Shown here: piece by piece, positions 41,924 to 50,137 of the stretch | Layout: each line of letters starts with the position of its first letter | Position numbering within the stretch: position 1 is the first letter of the stretch | NCBI GenBank assembly: GCA_035493955.1 | Contig: DATJHI010000041.1 | Span: forward strand, 1 to 64,000 | Direction of reading: 5' to 3' | Origin: NCED01 sp035493955 | GTDB taxonomy: Bacteria > Pseudomonadota > Alphaproteobacteria > Caulobacterales > Caulobacteraceae | DNA: 64,000 nucleotides | Made by a program: the position numbers and the translations under genes | The notes under the pieces: model-generated | Told to the model about the DNA's origin: nothing | The model's database searches: none | Seen by the model: only the letters and a program-made list of their open reading frames with translations

Positions 41924-43843
41924 TCAGGCGGCTTGGTGGAGCAAGGCGACCGAGCCCAGCGCCTCGTAAAGTTTGGCCGCCTCGATCGGCTTGGCGACGT
42001 GGCCCGACATGCCGGCGGCCAGATATTCCTGAATCTGATGCGCCATGGCGTTGGCCGACAAAGCAAAGATCGGCGTCGGAGGGCAGCCGCGCCGGGCCTC
42101 TTCGTCGCGGATCTCCAAGGTGGCCTGGATTCCATCCATTTCCGGCATCTGGATATCCATCAAGATCAGATCGAAATGTCCGGCGGCCCAGCTTGCGACG
42201 GCCTCGCGGCCGTTTTCCACCTGGGTCAGATCCACCTCGAGCGGGCTCAGCAGCGCCTCCAGCACTCGACGGTTGGTGGCGTTGTCGTCTGCGGCCAGGA
42301 TGCGGAGCGGCCGCCTGTGCTCGTCGGCGCCGGCCTCAAGGTTCGCCATCGGGCAGGACTCGGCCGCCGCGACCGGGACTGTCGCCGTCCCGCGCACGAG
42401 CGGCAGATCGACGATGAAGCAGGCTCCTTCGCCGGAGACGCTCTTCGCTTCGATTACCCCGCCCATCAGCGCCGTGAGTTCGCGGCAGATGGCCAGACCC
42501 AGCCCCGTGCCGCCGAACCGTCGGGTGGTCGAGCTGTCGGCCTGGACGAACTTGCCGAACAGCTGCCCGAGTTTTTCCGGCGGGATGCCCATGCCTGTGT
42601 CCCAGACACGGATATGCAGACCCTGCGTGTCCGCTCCGACGTCCACCGACACGCCGCCAGCGCTGGTGAACTTCAAGGCGTTGGAAACCAGGTTCGACAT
42701 GATCTGCCGCAGCCGGGTGGGGTCGCCGCACCAAGCGCCCGCCGCCGATTCGGCCACCGAGGTGGTCAAGTAAAGGCCCTTGGAGGCAGCGGTCGGGGCG
42801 AAGATCGCCCGCACGCTTTCGACGACGGAGCCGAGGTCGAACTCGACCGTCTCCAATTCGAGCTTGCCGGCCTCGATCTTCGAAATGTCGAGGATGTCGT
42901 TGAGCACCGCGAGCAGGATCTCGCCGGAGCTGCGGATAACCGACAGCCGTTCAGCCTGCTGCGGCGGCAGCGCGTCCATCTGCATGGCCTGGGCCATTCC
43001 GAGGACCCCGTTGAGGGGCGTTCGGATCTCGTGGCTCATATTGGCCAGGAACTGGCTCTTCTGGATGCTGGCCTCCTGGGCCTGATCCTTGGCCTTGGTC
43101 AGATCGACGAAGGCCTCGCGCAGCGAGCGATCGTTCCGCTTCAATTCGCCCAGAAGATCATTGAAGGCGTCGGTCAGATCTCCGACCTCGTCTTCGCTGG
43201 TCTTGTCGACCTTATGCTCGAACTCACCCGAACGCCGCACCCGGTCCATCGCCCGGGCAAGCCTCGACACAGGCTCGATGATGATCCTGGCCAACCACAG
43301 CCCGGTGACCAGGGCGATAGCGGTCGCGAGGGTGAAGGACAGACCCGCGACCGCCAGATAGTTGCGCAGCATGATCCAGAGTTCATCGAGGTCGGAAATC
43401 AGCACTAGTTCGCCGACCCGCTCATGGTCGACCAAGACCGGAACCCGGTATTCCAGCTCCTTGGCGGTGTAGCGCCACGTCGGGGTGGTCAGGGCCCGGT
43501 CCGGAGTCGGTAGGGCGTCCTGGGGCTTGGCGCCCATCTGAGCGAAGGGACGGCCCATCTTGTCGAATACGAAGGCCGAATGGATGCCCGACACGTTGCG
43601 CACGGACTCCAGTCGAAGCTGGGCGCCCACGCGGTCCTCGAAGACCAGCGAGGCGGAAAGATTAAAGGCCAAAACCTGAGCGACGGCGCCGCGCACCCGA
43701 ACCAGTTGCTGGCGTTCGGCGTGCCAGCCTTGAAGCAGGAGCAGGCTGAAAGCCGCCAGCAAGGCGGCGATCGTCGTGGCCAGGGCCATGCCGACGACTT
43801 TCGATCGAAAGGATCGGCGAAGGTCTGGAAGCCAGAGCTTCAT
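41924..43843 (-). CDS. hybrid sensor histidine kinase with CHASE8-like sensor and receiver domain
   Basis: A 639-residue kinase: TM1 (about 17-37), a periplasmic CHASE8-like domain (about 40-155; VRVRGAVAQVLAFNLSASLVFED is the diagnostic helix), TM2 (about 163-186), HAMP (about 187-242), HisKA with H271 (NMSHEIRTPLNG), HATPase (NLVSNALKF, DTGMGI, GGTGLGLAI) and a C-terminal receiver domain (about 510-630) with the phospho-Asp in LMDIQMPEMDG. ATG at 43843 is used; a TTG at 43930 is less likely. It is divergent from a yfiR-like gene and a TonB receptor, which suggests that the periplasmic YfiR-like protein modulates this kinase. Confidence 0.9.
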   Translation of the reverse strand: MKLWLPDLRRSFRSKVVGMALATTIAALLAAFSLLLLQGWHAERQQLVRVRGAVAQVLAFNLSASLVFEDRVGAQLRLESVRNVSGIHSAFVFDKMGRPFAQMGAKPQDALPTPDRALTTPTWRYTAKELEYRVPVLVDHERVGELVLISDLDELWIMLRNYLAVAGLSFTLATAIALVTGLWLARIIIEPVSRLARAMDRVRRSGEFEHKVDKTSEDEVGDLTDAFNDLLGELKRNDRSLREAFVDLTKAKDQAQEASIQKSQFLANMSHEIRTPLNGVLGMAQAMQMDALPPQQAERLSVIRSSGEILLAVLNDILDISKIEAGKLELETVEFDLGSVVESVRAIFAPTAASKGLYLTTSVAESAAGAWCGDPTRLRQIMSNLVSNALKFTSAGGVSVDVGADTQGLHIRVWDTGMGIPPEKLGQLFGKFVQADSSTTRRFGGTGLGLAICRELTALMGGVIEAKSVSGEGACFIVDLPLVRGTATVPVAAAESCPMANLEAGADEHRRPLRILAADDNATNRRVLEALLSPLEVDLTQVENGREAVASWAAGHFDLILMDIQMPEMDGIQATLEIRDEEARRGCPPTPIFALSANAMAHQIQEYLAAGMSGHVAKPIEAAKLYEALGSVALLHQAA

Positions 43844-44264
43844 TGCAACAAACCTGCGGTTGGATAGGGCGGACGTGTACTGACGGGTGCGCTCGACAAC
43901 GCCGGGGCTGATCTCAAGCGATACGGACAACCGCCGAGGGGATGATCATCGGCGGCTTCAAACGCCGGTCCCGCCGTAGCCAAAACCAATTTTGGGAAAA
44001 GCGCACCCACCTAAACGTCTCCGGGCCAGAGAACGGGAAACCATTGATTTCAAATGTATAACAATATATTACAATGGCGATCCATAAGTATTTAATATAA
44101 TATCGAACGCGTGCGGCAAATGGCCCACGTATATATACGGGTGATCAATAAAACCCCGTGACGGCTTGACGCGGACAGGAAGATTTCCGCGACAATTAAT
44201 CTTTCGTTGTCCACCGGTCGACTTTCCTGCTGCCGAAAACCCGCACTAGGCCGGGGGACGGTGC
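43844..44264. other. AT-rich divergent promoter region
   Basis: These 421 bases between the hybrid kinase and the yfiR-like gene contain no credible gene. The core 44040-44170 is conspicuously AT-rich for this genome (TATAACAATATATTACAAT, TATTTAATATAATAT). It is likely to hold the promoters of both transcription units and possibly nucleoid-protein (HNS/GapR-like) binding; none of the motifs I know fits precisely. Confidence 0.5.
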
Positions 44265-44780
44265 ATGAAGCCATCGAGAGCGATCGTTGCGGGGATGTCG
44301 GCGCTGGCCGCCCTTTTCCCGGGGGGCCTATCGGCTGATCCGGCGAAAAACATTCAGGCCGCGGCGCGCGTTCTGACTTTTCTCGAAAACCCGCCAGCGG
44401 GCAGGACCGAGATCGGCGTGGTGTTCGATCCGGCCAAGCCGGCTTCCGTCGCTGAAAAGAATGCGATCATGATCGCTATCGGCGGCGGCTACACCACCGG
44501 CGGCATCACCATCGTCGGCAAACCGATGGAGGCGGGCGCCGTCGGGGGGGCGAAGGTCCTGTTCGTGACCCACGGCGTCAACTATGCCGCGGCCGGGTCG
44601 GACGCCAGAGCGCAGCGCGCCATCACCATCGGATCGGATTTCGCCTGCGTCCAGAGCGGCGCCTGCGTGATCGCAATCTCCACCGATCCAACCGTGCAGA
44701 TCGTCGTCAACCACAAGGCCGCCGCCGCGGTGGGTGCGTCCTTCAGGGCCGCCTTTCGCATGATGATTCAAGAAATCTAG
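44265..44780 (+). CDS. YfiR-like (DUF4154) periplasmic protein
   Basis: A 171-residue exported protein: signal peptide (about 5-24), then a DUF4154-like fold with QAAARVLTFL at the start, VVFDP, a VLFVTHGV strand, an SDFACVQSGACVIAIST segment with a Cys pair (near residues 127 and 132), and the C-terminal IVVNHKAAAAVGASFRAAFRMMIQEI, the equivalent of the family's final helix. It is more divergent than the copy at 23793. The Cys pair may form a disulfide, as redox-sensing does in YfiR. GGGGGACGGTGC precedes the ATG. It is 13 bases upstream of a TonB receptor and divergent from a CHASE8 kinase. Confidence 0.7.
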   Translation: MKPSRAIVAGMSALAALFPGGLSADPAKNIQAAARVLTFLENPPAGRTEIGVVFDPAKPASVAEKNAIMIAIGGGYTTGGITIVGKPMEAGAVGGAKVLFVTHGVNYAAAGSDARAQRAITIGSDFACVQSGACVIAISTDPTVQIVVNHKAAAAVGASFRAAFRMMIQEI

Positions 44781-44793
44781 CCGCAGTATTCAG

Positions 44794-46833
44794 ATGGAAC
44801 CCATGAAAACCCGTCTCCTGTCGGCCGCCGCGATCGCAGCTTTCACGCTTGGCGCAACCCATGCGGCCTGGGCCCAGACCGTCGACTATGGTTCGCTTGA
44901 GGCCCTGTTCGACGAGCCGGTCACCACCAGCGCCACCGGTTCGCCCCAGCGGTCGATCGACGCTCCGGCCGATATGCAGATCATCTCCGCCGACGACATC
45001 CGCCGCTCCGGCGAAATCACCTTGCCCGGCATCCTGCAGCGGGCGGCCGGGATCGACGTGATCGATTTTTCCGTGGGTGATTCGACCGTCAATATCCGAG
45101 GCCACAACCCCTCGCCCGGCCTGCTGGTTCTTATCAACGGCCGTCAGGTCTATCAGGACACGTTCGGCACCACGACCTGGCCGACACTGCCGGTGCAGTT
45201 GTCCGAGATCCGCCAGATCGAGGTGGTCAAGGGCCCCAACGCCGCCCTGTTCGGCTTCAACGCCGTCTCCGGGGTGATCAACATCATCACCTACGATCCG
45301 AAGTACGACGCCATCAACGCCGCCTCGGTCCAGGTCGGCGACGCCGCCCAGCGACGGGCGTCCCTGGTCACGACGCTCAAGCTGGGACCGGCCGTCTCGG
45401 TTCGCCTGTCGGGCGGCGGTTCGGCCGAGCACGAGTGGAGGGCGATCTTTCCGACGAGCCAGTCCTCCCCGGTCGTGCCCGCGCCGGCCATCGGCGGCCT
45501 CCACGACCCCACCCGCGGTCAGGCCAACCTGGACCTCGTCGCCCAACTGACCTCCAAATCGGACCTGCGGTTCGAAAGCTCCTGGTCGAACATCCAGGGC
45601 AATGTGGCGGCCCCCTACAGCTATTCGACAGTCAAGATGCTCACGACCTCGGTCAGGGGGATCATGACGTCCGATACCCGGTACGGCCTGATCCAGGCGT
45701 CCGCCTACCAGAACCGGCTGGATATCAAAGGCGACGCGGGCTCGGTTTTCTGGGAAAACACTGTAGACGTCGCCAATGTACAGGATACGTTCAAGGCTGG
45801 AACTGGAAATATTTTTCGGATCAGTGGCGACTACAGGCACAATCACCTGAATACCCAGCCGGTCGCCGGCGGCGAGATCAGCTATAATGTGTGGTCCGCC
45901 TCCGGCATGTGGAATCGGCGGGTCACATCTCAATTGGCGCTCACCGCCGCCATCCGGGTCGATGACCTGCAACTCCACCGTTCAGGAACGTTCCCGGCGC
46001 GCATCCCGTTGGCCAGCAACAGCTATTGGGACCACGATATCGTCCAGCCCAGCGTCAACGTCACCGGCCTCTGGCGCCCGACCGCCGAAGACAGCTTCCG
46101 CCTCTCCTACGCGCGCGGCGTTCAGACGCCCACCCTGCTCGAAATGGGCGCCTTACAGGAAGCCGTCGAGCTCGCCCCCGGCGTCACGCTTAACGTCACC
46201 GGCAATCCGAACCTGCGTCCGACGATCGTCGTCAACTACGAAGCGGCCTACGATCGCCAATTCAAGCAGGCCAAGCTGGGCCTGCGGCTGTTCGTCCAGA
46301 ATTGGAGCGACATCATTGGCGACTTCAGCGGCGGCGGCGGGCTGGTCCTGCCGCCGACGGCGACGACCAATTTGGCGGTCATTCCCGCGAACGTCAGCAA
46401 CTCCGAGGAAACCGGCGTCGAACTGACCGCTTCGGGACGTCTCTTGGCCAACCTGAAGTGGCGGGCCGACTATACCTATTCGACGGTCCGGGACTCCCTG
46501 TTCGGCGCCGCCGATCCCGTGGCCAATCTTGTCGCCTTTCAGGCCATCACGCCGAAATACCGCGGCAACGTCGGCCTGGGCTGGGCCAGGGGACCGTGGG
46601 AGGCCGACGCCAACCTGCACTATGTAGGGGCCCACAAGTTCTACAATGTGGTGAACGGCGCCCTGGCGCCCGTCGACGCCTACGGCTCGCTGTCGGCCCG
46701 CATCGGCTACCGGCTGGAGAGCGGCGTCGTCCTGGCGCTCAGCGGCCAGAACCTCCTCGCCGAGCGGCAAGCACAAACGACAGGGCTAAAGGCCGAACGA
46801 CGTTGGCAGTTCACCATGAGCAGAGCTTGGTGA
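44794..46833 (+). CDS. TonB-dependent outer-membrane receptor
   Basis: A 679-residue receptor: signal peptide (about 4-27; AWA-Q), a plug (about 40-165) with ITLPGILQRAAGIDV, VNIRGHNPSPGLLVLINGRQVYQ, IEVVKGPNAALFGFNAVSGVINII, and a barrel to a C-terminal FTMSRAW. The plug resembles those of colicin-I/ferric-siderophore or cobalamin receptors. The first ATG (44794) and the one nine bases later are both possible. It is in an operon with a YfiR-like protein and divergent from a CHASE8 kinase: the trio suggests a receptor whose state is reported through the periplasm. Its 3' end overlaps the monooxygenase gene on the other strand by 48 bases. Confidence 0.92.
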   Translation: MEPMKTRLLSAAAIAAFTLGATHAAWAQTVDYGSLEALFDEPVTTSATGSPQRSIDAPADMQIISADDIRRSGEITLPGILQRAAGIDVIDFSVGDSTVNIRGHNPSPGLLVLINGRQVYQDTFGTTTWPTLPVQLSEIRQIEVVKGPNAALFGFNAVSGVINIITYDPKYDAINAASVQVGDAAQRRASLVTTLKLGPAVSVRLSGGGSAEHEWRAIFPTSQSSPVVPAPAIGGLHDPTRGQANLDLVAQLTSKSDLRFESSWSNIQGNVAAPYSYSTVKMLTTSVRGIMTSDTRYGLIQASAYQNRLDIKGDAGSVFWENTVDVANVQDTFKAGTGNIFRISGDYRHNHLNTQPVAGGEISYNVWSASGMWNRRVTSQLALTAAIRVDDLQLHRSGTFPARIPLASNSYWDHDIVQPSVNVTGLWRPTAEDSFRLSYARGVQTPTLLEMGALQEAVELAPGVTLNVTGNPNLRPTIVVNYEAAYDRQFKQAKLGLRLFVQNWSDIIGDFSGGGGLVLPPTATTNLAVIPANVSNSEETGVELTASGRLLANLKWRADYTYSTVRDSLFGAADPVANLVAFQAITPKYRGNVGLGWARGPWEADANLHYVGAHKFYNVVNGALAPVDAYGSLSARIGYRLESGVVLALSGQNLLAERQAQTTGLKAERRWQFTMSRAW

Positions 46834-48012
46834 GACGCGGGCGCGACGACGGTCATAGCCGTAAAGCCAGTCGAACCGCGCCGGCCCTTTGGTCAGCCCG
46901 ACCCGCGCCAAGGCCGCCTCCGCCATAAATAGCCCCCTCGCCGGGGCGCCGAGATGGAACAGCCAGGCGTTGCGGCGTGACAACAATTGGAGCCGGGTGG
47001 TCCGCCCGCGCCGCTCCGCCTCATAGGCCGTGAGCGACGCTGAAACCGTAGCCGGATCCCGCAGCCAAGCTCCCAGGGCCTCCGCATCCTCGATCGACTG
47101 GGAGGCGCCCTGGGCGAAGGTGGGCAGCATGGGGTGGGCGGCGTCGCCGAGCAGACTGACCCGCCCCTTGGACCAGGCGGCCAGGGGCTCGCGGTCGAAC
47201 AAGGCCCAGCGGAATGCGGCGGGGACGGCCTCGATCAGGGCCTGGGCCGAAGGCGGCCAGCCTCGGAAATCGCTGGCGAGGTCGGCCTTGTCGCCCTGTT
47301 CGGTCCAGGACTCGCTGCGCCAGTCAGGCCGGCGCACGATGCCGACGAAATTCACCAGGGCGCCGCCGCGCACATAATAGTGGACGAAGTGCCGTCCCTT
47401 GCCCGTCCAGATGAGGTTGACCGGGGGTATCAGCCCGGCTGGCAGGCGGTCGGCCTCCACCGTTCCGCGCCAGGCCATCATGCCGGTGAAACGGGGCTGG
47501 TCGGCCCCCCAAAGCGCCTGGCGCACCGAGGATCGCAGGCCGTCGCAGCCGACCAGGGCGTCGGCCCGCAGGCTTTCGCCCCCGGCGACGCGGACGTGCA
47601 CGCCGGGGCCGTCCTGGTCGAACCCCTCGACCCGGACGCCGAGACGAAGCTCGACATTCGGACGATCGGCCACGGCCTGCCTCAGTATCTTCTGCAGGTC
47701 GCCCCGGTGGGCCGCCAGATAGGGGGCGTCCCACCGTTTACGCGCCGCGGCCCCCAGCGGCTGGCGCAGCATCAGGGCCCCGGAGGCCGCCTCCCGCACC
47801 TCGTTGGCTTCGGGTTCGAAGCCGATCGTCTTCAAGGCGTCGCCCAGGCCGAGCCGCTGTAGGATTCGCGTGGCGTTGGGGCTCAACTGAAGCCCGGCCC
47901 CGATCTCGGTCAGGGCCTGGGTCTGCTCGAGGACCACCACCTCGATGTCGGAGCCGAGCGCCAGGGCCGCGGTCAGACCCCCGATTCCGGCGCCCGCCAA
48001 AACCACTCGCAT
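46786..48012 (-). CDS. FAD-dependent aromatic monooxygenase (salicylate hydroxylase-like)
   Basis: A 408-residue class-A flavoprotein monooxygenase: N-terminal GAGIGGLTAALAL (FAD GxGxxG, residues 7-19), a middle DG motif (LVGCDGLRSSVRQ) and the GD motif RVSLLGDAAHPMLPTFAQGASQSIED. It resembles salicylate/6-hydroxynicotinate hydroxylases that use NAD(P)H. Substrate specificity cannot be read from the sequence, and no aromatic catabolic genes are adjacent. ATG at 48012. Its last 48 bases overlap the TonB receptor gene tail to tail. Confidence 0.9.
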   Translation of the reverse strand: MRVVLAGAGIGGLTAALALGSDIEVVVLEQTQALTEIGAGLQLSPNATRILQRLGLGDALKTIGFEPEANEVREAASGALMLRQPLGAAARKRWDAPYLAAHRGDLQKILRQAVADRPNVELRLGVRVEGFDQDGPGVHVRVAGGESLRADALVGCDGLRSSVRQALWGADQPRFTGMMAWRGTVEADRLPAGLIPPVNLIWTGKGRHFVHYYVRGGALVNFVGIVRRPDWRSESWTEQGDKADLASDFRGWPPSAQALIEAVPAAFRWALFDREPLAAWSKGRVSLLGDAAHPMLPTFAQGASQSIEDAEALGAWLRDPATVSASLTAYEAERRGRTTRLQLLSRRNAWLFHLGAPARGLFMAEAALARVGLTKGPARFDWLYGYDRRRARVSPSSAHGELPTSFGL

Positions 48013-48156
48013 CGGCCGCCTTTCCCCTTAGGCGCTTGACGCAGCCGTCAAGCTTGCCGACCATTGGCGAGCGCCGGCTCGAACACAAGACCGGTTTCGC
48101 GCGTTGCGCATGGGGTAGGGCCGAACGGCCTGCAAGGATCTCTGGAGGGGCGCGAT

Positions 48157-49389
48157 TTGGTCGTGCAGTTGCGACAGCTCCCCGGCGCCCCCGACCCCGC
48201 CCTTTCGGTTTGGAACGACAAGGCCTGGACCCGTGGCGGCTGCGGCGCACGCCTGGTCGACACCACCATGCTGTTCGCGCCGCGCAGCGGAGGGGTCAAG
48301 CGCTACCTCCTGGCCAAGCGCGCCTGGTTCGCCGAGCACCGCAAGGGGGTACGCCATACCCTTGTGGTTCCCGGACCGGAGACCCGGCCCCAGGAAGCAG
48401 GGGTGGTCACCATCGCCGCCGTTCGCCTGCCCTTCGGCGACGGCTACCGTTGCCCGGCCTCGGCCAAGCGATGGGCCGACCATCTGATCGCCTTGCAGCC
48501 GGACCTGATCGAGGCCGGCGACCCCTATGGGCCGGGCCACGCGGCGCTGGAGGCGGGCGAACGCCTGGGCGCCCCGACGGTGGCCTTCTGTCACTCCGAT
48601 CCTGCGGCCCTGGCCGCCCTGCACCTAGGCAACTGGGCCGAGCCGCCCGTGCGGCGGCGCTGGGCGCGGCTGATCCGCCGCTTCGACAAGGTGATCGCCC
48701 CATCCCGCCATATCGCCGAACGTTTGGATGACGCGGGGGTGTTCCGGGTGGCGGTGCAGCCCCTCGGGGTCGATGTGGACACCTTCCATCCCGATCGGGC
48801 CGATCCCGGCGGCTTGCGGGCCCAACTCGGCCTGCCCGCCTCCGCCCGTCTCCTGGTCTTCGCCGGACGGGCGGCCCGCGAGAAGAACATCGACGTCATC
48901 CTCGACGCCGCGGCCCGGCTCGGACCCGACTACCATCTGCTCCTGGTCGGGGCGGGCAGCGGGGCCCGGCCGCAGGAGAACGCCAGCTTCATCGACTGGC
49001 GCCGGGACCCGCGAGACGTGGCGCGGCTGCTGGCCAGTTGCGACGCCTTCGTCCACGCCAATGACCGGGAGCCGTTCGGCCTGGTGGTGCTGGAGGCCCT
49101 CGCCTGCGGCCTGCCGGTGGTCGGGGTCGAGGCCGGCGGGGTGTCCGAGCTGGTGGACGAGGCCGTGGGCCAGCTTGCCGCCCGCGCCGCGCCAGAGGCC
49201 CTGGCCGAAGCTGTCGAAGCCCTGTTCGCCCGCGATCTTGGCGTCCTGCGGCAGGCCGCCCGCGACCGCGCCGCGACCCGGCACGGCTGGGACTGCACCT
49301 TCGAACGCCTGTCGGGCCTTTACGCCGAACTGGCCGGCGACCGCGCCGCGTCCCCCATGGCGCCCCTTCGCCTGGCCTCGCGGCGCTGA
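48157..49389 (+). CDS. GT4-family glycosyltransferase
   Basis: A 410-residue GT-B glycosyltransferase. Donor-site features: LLVFAGRAAREKN, then the E-x7-E motif EPFGLVVLE followed by ALACGLPVVGVEAGGVSELVDE, and CHSDPAAL in the acceptor half. It is a distinct gene from the GT4 at 3205 and more like the glycogen/alpha-mannosyl GT4 group. I chose the TTG at 48157 because GGAGGGG lies seven bases upstream; GTG at 48163 or further upstream starts are possible, and the N-terminus therefore remains uncertain. It is flanked by a divergent monooxygenase and a conserved hypothetical gene. The acceptor is unknown. Confidence 0.82.
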   Translation: MVVQLRQLPGAPDPALSVWNDKAWTRGGCGARLVDTTMLFAPRSGGVKRYLLAKRAWFAEHRKGVRHTLVVPGPETRPQEAGVVTIAAVRLPFGDGYRCPASAKRWADHLIALQPDLIEAGDPYGPGHAALEAGERLGAPTVAFCHSDPAALAALHLGNWAEPPVRRRWARLIRRFDKVIAPSRHIAERLDDAGVFRVAVQPLGVDVDTFHPDRADPGGLRAQLGLPASARLLVFAGRAAREKNIDVILDAAARLGPDYHLLLVGAGSGARPQENASFIDWRRDPRDVARLLASCDAFVHANDREPFGLVVLEALACGLPVVGVEAGGVSELVDEAVGQLAARAAPEALAEAVEALFARDLGVLRQAARDRAATRHGWDCTFERLSGLYAELAGDRAASPMAPLRLASRR

Positions 49390-49482
49390 AGCGGCACGTT
49401 CGGGATTTGGTCGGCGGTTGACTCACCCGCAAGCATTTTGCCGCAAACTGCCCGCTCCTGTCGCGACTCCCAGGATGGTTCG

Positions 49483-50064
49483 GTGGCCAAAGCTCAGTTT
49501 CATAAACACCAGAAGGTCTGGGTCGAGGCGGTCGGCGCCTGGGCGTCCATCGAAAAGATCATACCGATCTGGGCCAAGGGCTTCGACGAGCCCGTCCGGA
49601 TCACCTATGACGTGGGTCTGGGCCGCGAATTCCACGCCCACGAGCTCCGCGGCGAGGACGCTATCGAGGAGGCCCCCGCCGACGACCAGATCGGCGGCGA
49701 ATGGCGGCTGATGCGGGCGCGCAACAAATGGCAGCCGCCGGAGAACTGCGCCCACCATCCCTATCCCGGCACCTTCCCGGTGGTGGTCACCGACAAGAGC
49801 GACTGGGGCGGCTGGCGGGTGCCCGGGGCCGAATACGACCGCGACCCGTTCAAGATCGAGCTTCAGGCCCGGCTTCTGGCCGCGTCGCCCAAGCTGATGC
49901 GCATCGCCCGCGAGCTGGCTGAGTTCGTCGACGAGACGGGAGGCGAAGCGCCCGACGAGGTGGTCCGCCTCGGGCGAGCCGCCAGCGCCGTGCTGCGCTC
50001 CCTCGCCGAAGCGCCGCAGGCCCCCGACCCGGAACAGACCGGACGCGACGAACAGGCGGCGTAA
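49483..50064 (+). CDS. conserved hypothetical protein
   Basis: A 193-residue soluble protein. It begins AKAQFHKHQKVWVEAVGAWASIEKIIPIWAKGFDEPVRI, a compact beta-rich region, continues with YPGTFPVVVTDKSDWGGWRVPG and ends in a helix-rich segment (about 130-180). I recognise no domain; it looks like a conserved Caulobacterales family and may have an SH3-like/DUF fold in its N-terminal half. The GTG at 49483 with an AGGAT site is the best start. It stands between the glycosyltransferase and pepN, probably as its own unit. Confidence 0.65.
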   Translation: MAKAQFHKHQKVWVEAVGAWASIEKIIPIWAKGFDEPVRITYDVGLGREFHAHELRGEDAIEEAPADDQIGGEWRLMRARNKWQPPENCAHHPYPGTFPVVVTDKSDWGGWRVPGAEYDRDPFKIELQARLLAASPKLMRIARELAEFVDETGGEAPDEVVRLGRAASAVLRSLAEAPQAPDPEQTGRDEQAA

Positions 50065-50137
50065 AAGCCGGCGGTGCGAAGACATCTCGGGCTCGGCGCC
50101 CCTTTCGCCGCGCTCCCCCGCCCGTTACATCGCGGGG

